Assembly: GCA_049585195.1 (NCBI GenBank)
Contig: JBAUZG010000312.1
Span: 17,907-81,906, forward strand
DNA: 64,000 bases
Direction: 5' to 3'
From: KBS-96 sp049585195
Lineage (GTDB): Bacteria; Acidobacteriota; Terriglobia; Bryobacterales; Bryobacteraceae
Part shown: positions 60,474 through 64,000 of the stretch, piece after piece
Layout: every line of letters starts with the position of its first letter
Position numbering within the stretch: the stretch's first letter is position 1
Notes under the pieces: generated by a model
Seen by the model: the letters and a program-made list of their open reading frames with translations, nothing else
The model's database searches: none
What the model was told of the DNA's origin: nothing
Program-made: the position numbers and the translations under genes

Positions 60474-60515
60474 TTTCGAAACTTGTGAGTATCGAAATAA
60501 TCAAATCTTTTGAAA
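60474..60515. promoter_or_regulatory. Possible TetR operator region
   Basis: The 96-bp TetR/RND gap has TTCGAAA at 60475-60481, ATCGAAA at 60491-60497 and TTTGAAA at 60509-60515, spaced 16 and 18 bp; the first lies in the palindrome TTTCGAAA and, with the second, forms an inverted pair TTTCGA...TCGAAA. A TTGAAA -35-like box overlaps the third and TAGAGT (60536-60541) lies 8 nt before the permease ATG. Confidence 0.45.
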
Positions 60516-60549
60516 GTCTAGCTGGGACCCGCGGCTAGAGTGTTTTTTC

Positions 60550-63500
60550 ATGTGGATAGTTCGCCTCGCTCTTAATCGGCCATACACCTTTATTGTTCTC
60601 GCGTTGCTGATCTTACTGCTCAGCCCGGTTGTAATATTGCGTACACCCACCGACATTTTCCCGAATATCGACATTCCGGTGATTGGCGTCGCGTGGCAGT
60701 ACACGGGCATGAACGCCCAGGAAATGGAAGGGCGAATGACGACCGTTTACGAGCGCATCCTGACAACGCTCGTAAACGATATCGAGCACATCGAATCGAC
60801 GACGATCAATGGAATAGCGATCGTCAAAATCTATTTCCAGCCGAACGCGAGTATCGATGCCGCGACGGCGCAGGTGACGGCGTGCTCGCAGACGGTGTTA
60901 AAACAGATGCCGCCAGGGGTGACTCCGCCTCTCATCATCAGCTACAACGCATCCACGGTTCCCATTCTTCAATTGGCACTTTCCGGAAAGGGGCTCTCGG
61001 AACAGCAGTTGAACGACATTGGCCAGAACTTTCTCCGCGTGCAACTAGTGACGGTGCCTGGCGCCGCCGTCCCCTATCCTTATGGCGGAAAACAGCGCCA
61101 GATCATGATCAACATCAATCCGGCGCTGCTCCAGTCGAAGGGCCTGTCGCCGGCCGATATCGTCAACACCATCAGCGCTCAGAACCTGATTCTGCCGGAG
61201 GGTACGACCAAAATCGGACAGTTTGAATATCAGGTTGAGATGAACGGAAGCCCGCGTTTAATGGATGAGTTGAATGACGTCCCGGTCAAGACGCTGGGAA
61301 GCACGACGGTTTATTTGCGCGACGTAGCGCAGGTGAGCGACGGGTTTACGCCTCAAACCAACATCGTTCGGTTAGACGGAAACCGCGGAACGCTGGTCAC
61401 GATTTTGAAGGCCGGCAACGCCTCGACGCTGGATGTGGTTTCGGGCATCAAGAAGCTGCTGCCGCGGGTAGCGGCCACGCTTCCTCCGGAGCTTCGGATG
61501 CAGCCGTTGGCCGATCAGTCGATCTTCGTGCGAGCCTCCATTTCGGGAGTCATCCGCGAAGCTGTGATTGCTGCTTGCCTGACGGGGCTGATGATTCTTC
61601 TGTTTCTGGGAAGCTGGCGGAGCACGCTGATTATCGCGGTTTCTATTCCTCTCTCGATTCTCACTTCGGTGATCGTGCTGAGTGCGCTGCATCAAACCAT
61701 CAACATCATGACGCTAGGAGGGTTGGCTCTTGCGGTCGGCATTCTGGTGGATGACGCGACGGTCGAAATCGAGAACATAAACCGCAACCTCGAGGCGGGC
61801 GGCGAGGGAATTACGGTGCGCGAGGCGATTCTCACAGGCGCCCAACAAATTGCTGTGCCCGCTCTAGTTTCGACGCTGTGCATCTGCATCGTATTCCTGC
61901 CAATGTTTTTCCTGGGCGGCGTGGCGAAATACCTCTTCGTTCCACTGGCCGAGGCTGTGGTGTTTGCGATGTTGGCTTCGTATGGCCTGTCGCGAACTCT
62001 CGTTCCCACAATGGCGCTGTATTTGCTCCGGCCTCCAAGCCACGGAGTTCACCGCTCGCGCAATCCATTTGTACTCTTCCAACGTGCGTTCGAGCGGCAG
62101 TTCGAGCGGTTACGTTTGTCGTTTCAAGGAGTGCTCACAACCCTCGTGTACCGTAGGGTGCTGTTCATACCGTTGTTTCTCTTGAGTTGTATTTCAGTGT
62201 TTGCGCTCGCGCCCTGGCTGGGGCAGGACTTTTTCCCCAATACGGATAACGGCCAATTCCTTTTGCATGTGCGAGCCAAGACCGGCACGCGAATTGAGGA
62301 AACGGCAAGGCTGTGCGACCTGGTGGAGAGCTACATTCGAACACGCGTGCCTAACAGCGAGCTGGACAACATTCTCGATAACATCGGTCTGCCGTACAGT
62401 ACCATCAATTACACCTACAATCGTTCAGGGCTGGTGGGCGCAGGTGAAGCCGACGTGCTGGTGTCTCTGAAGCAGAAACACAGCCCGACTGCTAATTATG
62501 TTCGTCTTCTTAGAAAGGAGCTGCCACGGCAGTTTCCGAGCGTGACTTTCTATTTCCTGCCGCCGGACATCGTCACGCAGATTCTGAATTTTGGACTGCC
62601 CGCTCCGATCGACATCCAGTACGATGGGCCGGATAGCGACGGAAATCGCGCTGTTGCAGATCGCGTTCTCGAGCAATTGAGGCATGTCCCGGGCATTGCC
62701 GATCTCCGCATTCAGCAGCTATTCGATTATCCAGTTCTGCACATCGACCTCGACCGGACGAAAGCCTCGGAAGCAGGCTATACACCCGAGAATGTCGCGA
62801 GCAGTCTGCTTGTCTCGCTAAGCGGTAGTTTCCAGACTACGCCCACGTTCTTCCTCAACTGGAAGAATGGTGTGAGCTACAACCTGGTGACGCAAACGCC
62901 GCAATACGATGTGCAGTCGCTGCAAGACTTGCAGAACACGCCGATTACTTCGCCAACCATGGCGCGGCCCGAAATTCTAGCCGACATTTCTTCTATTTCG
63001 CGAGGCGAAGATATGGCCTCGATCAGCCATTACAATATTCACCGGGTGGTGGATATTTATGGCGACGTTCAGGATAGAGATCTCGGAGGCGTGGGACGGG
63101 ATATCACGAAGATTGTGGACGCGAACAGAAAATATTTGCCGCGCGGCACAATTGTGAAGATCCGGGGGCAGCTCGATACCATGCGCAACTCCTACATCGG
63201 GTTGCTGATCGGGCTGGGATTCGCCATCTTGCTTGTGTATCTGCTGATTGTGGTGAATTTCCAATCTTGGCTGGATCCGTTCATCATTATCACGGCGCTT
63301 CCGGCGGCGCTCGCGGGGATTGTGCTGTTTCTATTCATCACGCACACCACACTGAGTGTTCCCGCTTTGATGGGGGCGATCATGTGCATGGGCGTGGCCA
63401 CTTCGAACAGCATCCTTGTCGTCTCGTTCGCCAAGGAACGGCTTCTGCATCATGGTGACGCGGTTGGCGCCGCGATTGAAGCCGGATTTACGCGTTTCCG

Positions 63501-63738
63501 TCCCGTTATCATGACCGCGCTGGCAATGATTATCGGAATGGTGCCCATGGCCCTGGGACTCGGCGAAGGCGGCGAGCAGAACGCGCCATTGGGACGCGCC
63601 GTAATCGGCGGCTTGCTGTGCGCGACCGTAGCGACGTTGACCTTCGTGCCGTCGGTCTTTACGCTCCTGCATCACACTCCACGCCCCAGTGAAACTGAGG
63701 CGCAACCAGTCACCGAACGAGAACCTATTCATGCTTGA
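60550..63738 (+). CDS. RND efflux transporter, inner-membrane permease (AcrB/HAE1-like)
   Basis: 1062 residues. Twelve membrane spans in the RND pattern: one N-terminal span (RPYTFIVLALLILLLSPVVIL), a large periplasmic loop, a block of five helices with GILVDDATVEIENINRNLE (paired aspartates of the proton relay), a second loop (residues about 560-870), and the final helices (GFAILLVYLLIVVNFQSWLDPFIIITALPAALAGIVLFLF). It pumps drugs or metabolites out with a fusion protein and an outer-membrane channel. A TetR gene is divergent and the adaptor follows with an 8-bp overlap. Confidence 0.94.
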   Translation: MWIVRLALNRPYTFIVLALLILLLSPVVILRTPTDIFPNIDIPVIGVAWQYTGMNAQEMEGRMTTVYERILTTLVNDIEHIESTTINGIAIVKIYFQPNASIDAATAQVTACSQTVLKQMPPGVTPPLIISYNASTVPILQLALSGKGLSEQQLNDIGQNFLRVQLVTVPGAAVPYPYGGKQRQIMININPALLQSKGLSPADIVNTISAQNLILPEGTTKIGQFEYQVEMNGSPRLMDELNDVPVKTLGSTTVYLRDVAQVSDGFTPQTNIVRLDGNRGTLVTILKAGNASTLDVVSGIKKLLPRVAATLPPELRMQPLADQSIFVRASISGVIREAVIAACLTGLMILLFLGSWRSTLIIAVSIPLSILTSVIVLSALHQTINIMTLGGLALAVGILVDDATVEIENINRNLEAGGEGITVREAILTGAQQIAVPALVSTLCICIVFLPMFFLGGVAKYLFVPLAEAVVFAMLASYGLSRTLVPTMALYLLRPPSHGVHRSRNPFVLFQRAFERQFERLRLSFQGVLTTLVYRRVLFIPLFLLSCISVFALAPWLGQDFFPNTDNGQFLLHVRAKTGTRIEETARLCDLVESYIRTRVPNSELDNILDNIGLPYSTINYTYNRSGLVGAGEADVLVSLKQKHSPTANYVRLLRKELPRQFPSVTFYFLPPDIVTQILNFGLPAPIDIQYDGPDSDGNRAVADRVLEQLRHVPGIADLRIQQLFDYPVLHIDLDRTKASEAGYTPENVASSLLVSLSGSFQTTPTFFLNWKNGVSYNLVTQTPQYDVQSLQDLQNTPITSPTMARPEILADISSISRGEDMASISHYNIHRVVDIYGDVQDRDLGGVGRDITKIVDANRKYLPRGTIVKIRGQLDTMRNSYIGLLIGLGFAILLVYLLIVVNFQSWLDPFIIITALPAALAGIVLFLFITHTTLSVPALMGAIMCMGVATSNSILVVSFAKERLLHHGDAVGAAIEAGFTRFRPVIMTALAMIIGMVPMALGLGEGGEQNAPLGRAVIGGLLCATVATLTFVPSVFTLLHHTPRPSETEAQPVTEREPIHA

Positions 63739-64000
63739 CATGACGGACCAAAATGAGATGACGGTTGACGAAAAAAGACAGACCGAAGTTGAAACTCCCC
63801 CGCGGGCGGCGCCTCACGATCCGAAGCCGCGACGGGTTGGTGTGACCGCGCTGATCTTGCTCGTAGTGGCTGCGAGTGCGCTCGGCGTGGTCATCTACAG
63901 GGGAATCAGCTCGCGCACGAAGGCAACCGTTCAGCTTGCGCGGGCGACGGACGCGAGCGCCGTCCCAACGGTAGTTGTCACATATCCGAAAGCAAACGCT
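63731..64000 (+). CDS. RND efflux membrane-fusion (adaptor) protein, C-terminus cut off by window edge
   Basis: 90 codons from ATG 63731, overlapping the permease stop by 8 bp, no stop before the window end. An acidic and Pro-rich start, a single membrane span (about residues 38-58: VGVTALILLVVAASALGVVIY) and then AVPTVVVTYPKANA, the beginning of the HlyD/AcrA family beta strand. The permease-then-adaptor order is opposite to that in E. coli acrAB. Co-transcribed with the permease. Confidence 0.85.
   Translation, partial: MLDMTDQNEMTVDEKRQTEVETPPRAAPHDPKPRRVGVTALILLVVAASALGVVIYRGISSRTKATVQLARATDASAVPTVVVTYPKANA

Noticed and set aside
1..64000. tRNA, rRNA, CRISPR arrays, insertion sequences, prophage genes
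   Set aside because: I looked for conserved tRNA and rRNA stretches, regular direct repeats with spacers and transposase or phage motifs and saw none. A tRNAscan-SE, Infernal and ISfinder search would settle this.

Overview
The window looks like a chromosomal segment of an Acidobacteriota genome, most like the Bryobacterales / 'Candidatus Solibacter' group. The assignment rests on gene content seen by eye: two very large TonB-dependent receptors with an N-terminal carboxypeptidase-regulatory-like domain and no SusD partner, many Tat-signal periplasmic enzymes (Gfo/Idh, aldo/keto reductase, M24 and S58 peptidases, a TIM-barrel protein), ThuA, DUF885, DUF2934, DUF4126 and YXWGXW proteins, and a scatter of short REP-like repeats. 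Base composition is moderately GC-rich. Coding density is high on both strands. I see no rRNA, tRNA, CRISPR array, insertion sequence or prophage.

1-18 kb is mostly housekeeping: a cut-off S58 peptidase, an MFS transporter, HAD hydrolase, Lon-domain protein, shikimate kinase (aroK), MOFRL glycerate kinase, DAHP synthase (aroF), a GT4 glycosyltransferase, acylphosphatase with a MazF-type toxin/antitoxin pair, hemB, an amidohydrolase, cobA, GH27 alpha-galactosidase, a Tat M24 peptidase, rsmG and ychF. The 318-bp gap upstream of aroF is a strong attenuator candidate: a promoter, a 25-codon leader peptide with the run YFYSFRFWY, and an intrinsic terminator before the aroF start.

18-30 kb holds a DUF885 protein, an ECF sigma / zinc anti-sigma / HEAT-repeat operon, trpD with an alcohol dehydrogenase, sucCD-ndk with a dyad just before sucC, and a MarR / alpha-beta hydrolase divergent pair controlled by a perfect 14-bp-arm palindrome. 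30-43 kb is a plant-polymer region: GH67 alpha-glucuronidase, a ROK regulator, two TonB receptors and a Tat Gfo/Idh oxidoreductase. 43-50 kb has lepB, acs, a bactofilin, DUF4159, DUF167 and a single-domain response regulator. 50-56 kb is a run of exported sugar-oxidation-like genes (aldo/keto reductase, YXWGXW lipoprotein, Tat TIM-barrel protein, ThuA, alditol-oxidase-like flavoprotein).

The most unusual protein lies at 56.9-59.8 kb: a 976-residue fusion of a group II PLP decarboxylase, TPRs and an ATP-grasp-like C-terminal domain, divergent from a GT2-TPR glycosyltransferase. The window ends in a TetR / RND efflux permease / membrane-fusion-protein locus. Three short repeat families recur between genes, several times in convergent gaps, and in three places the repeat has become the coding sequence of a protein end.
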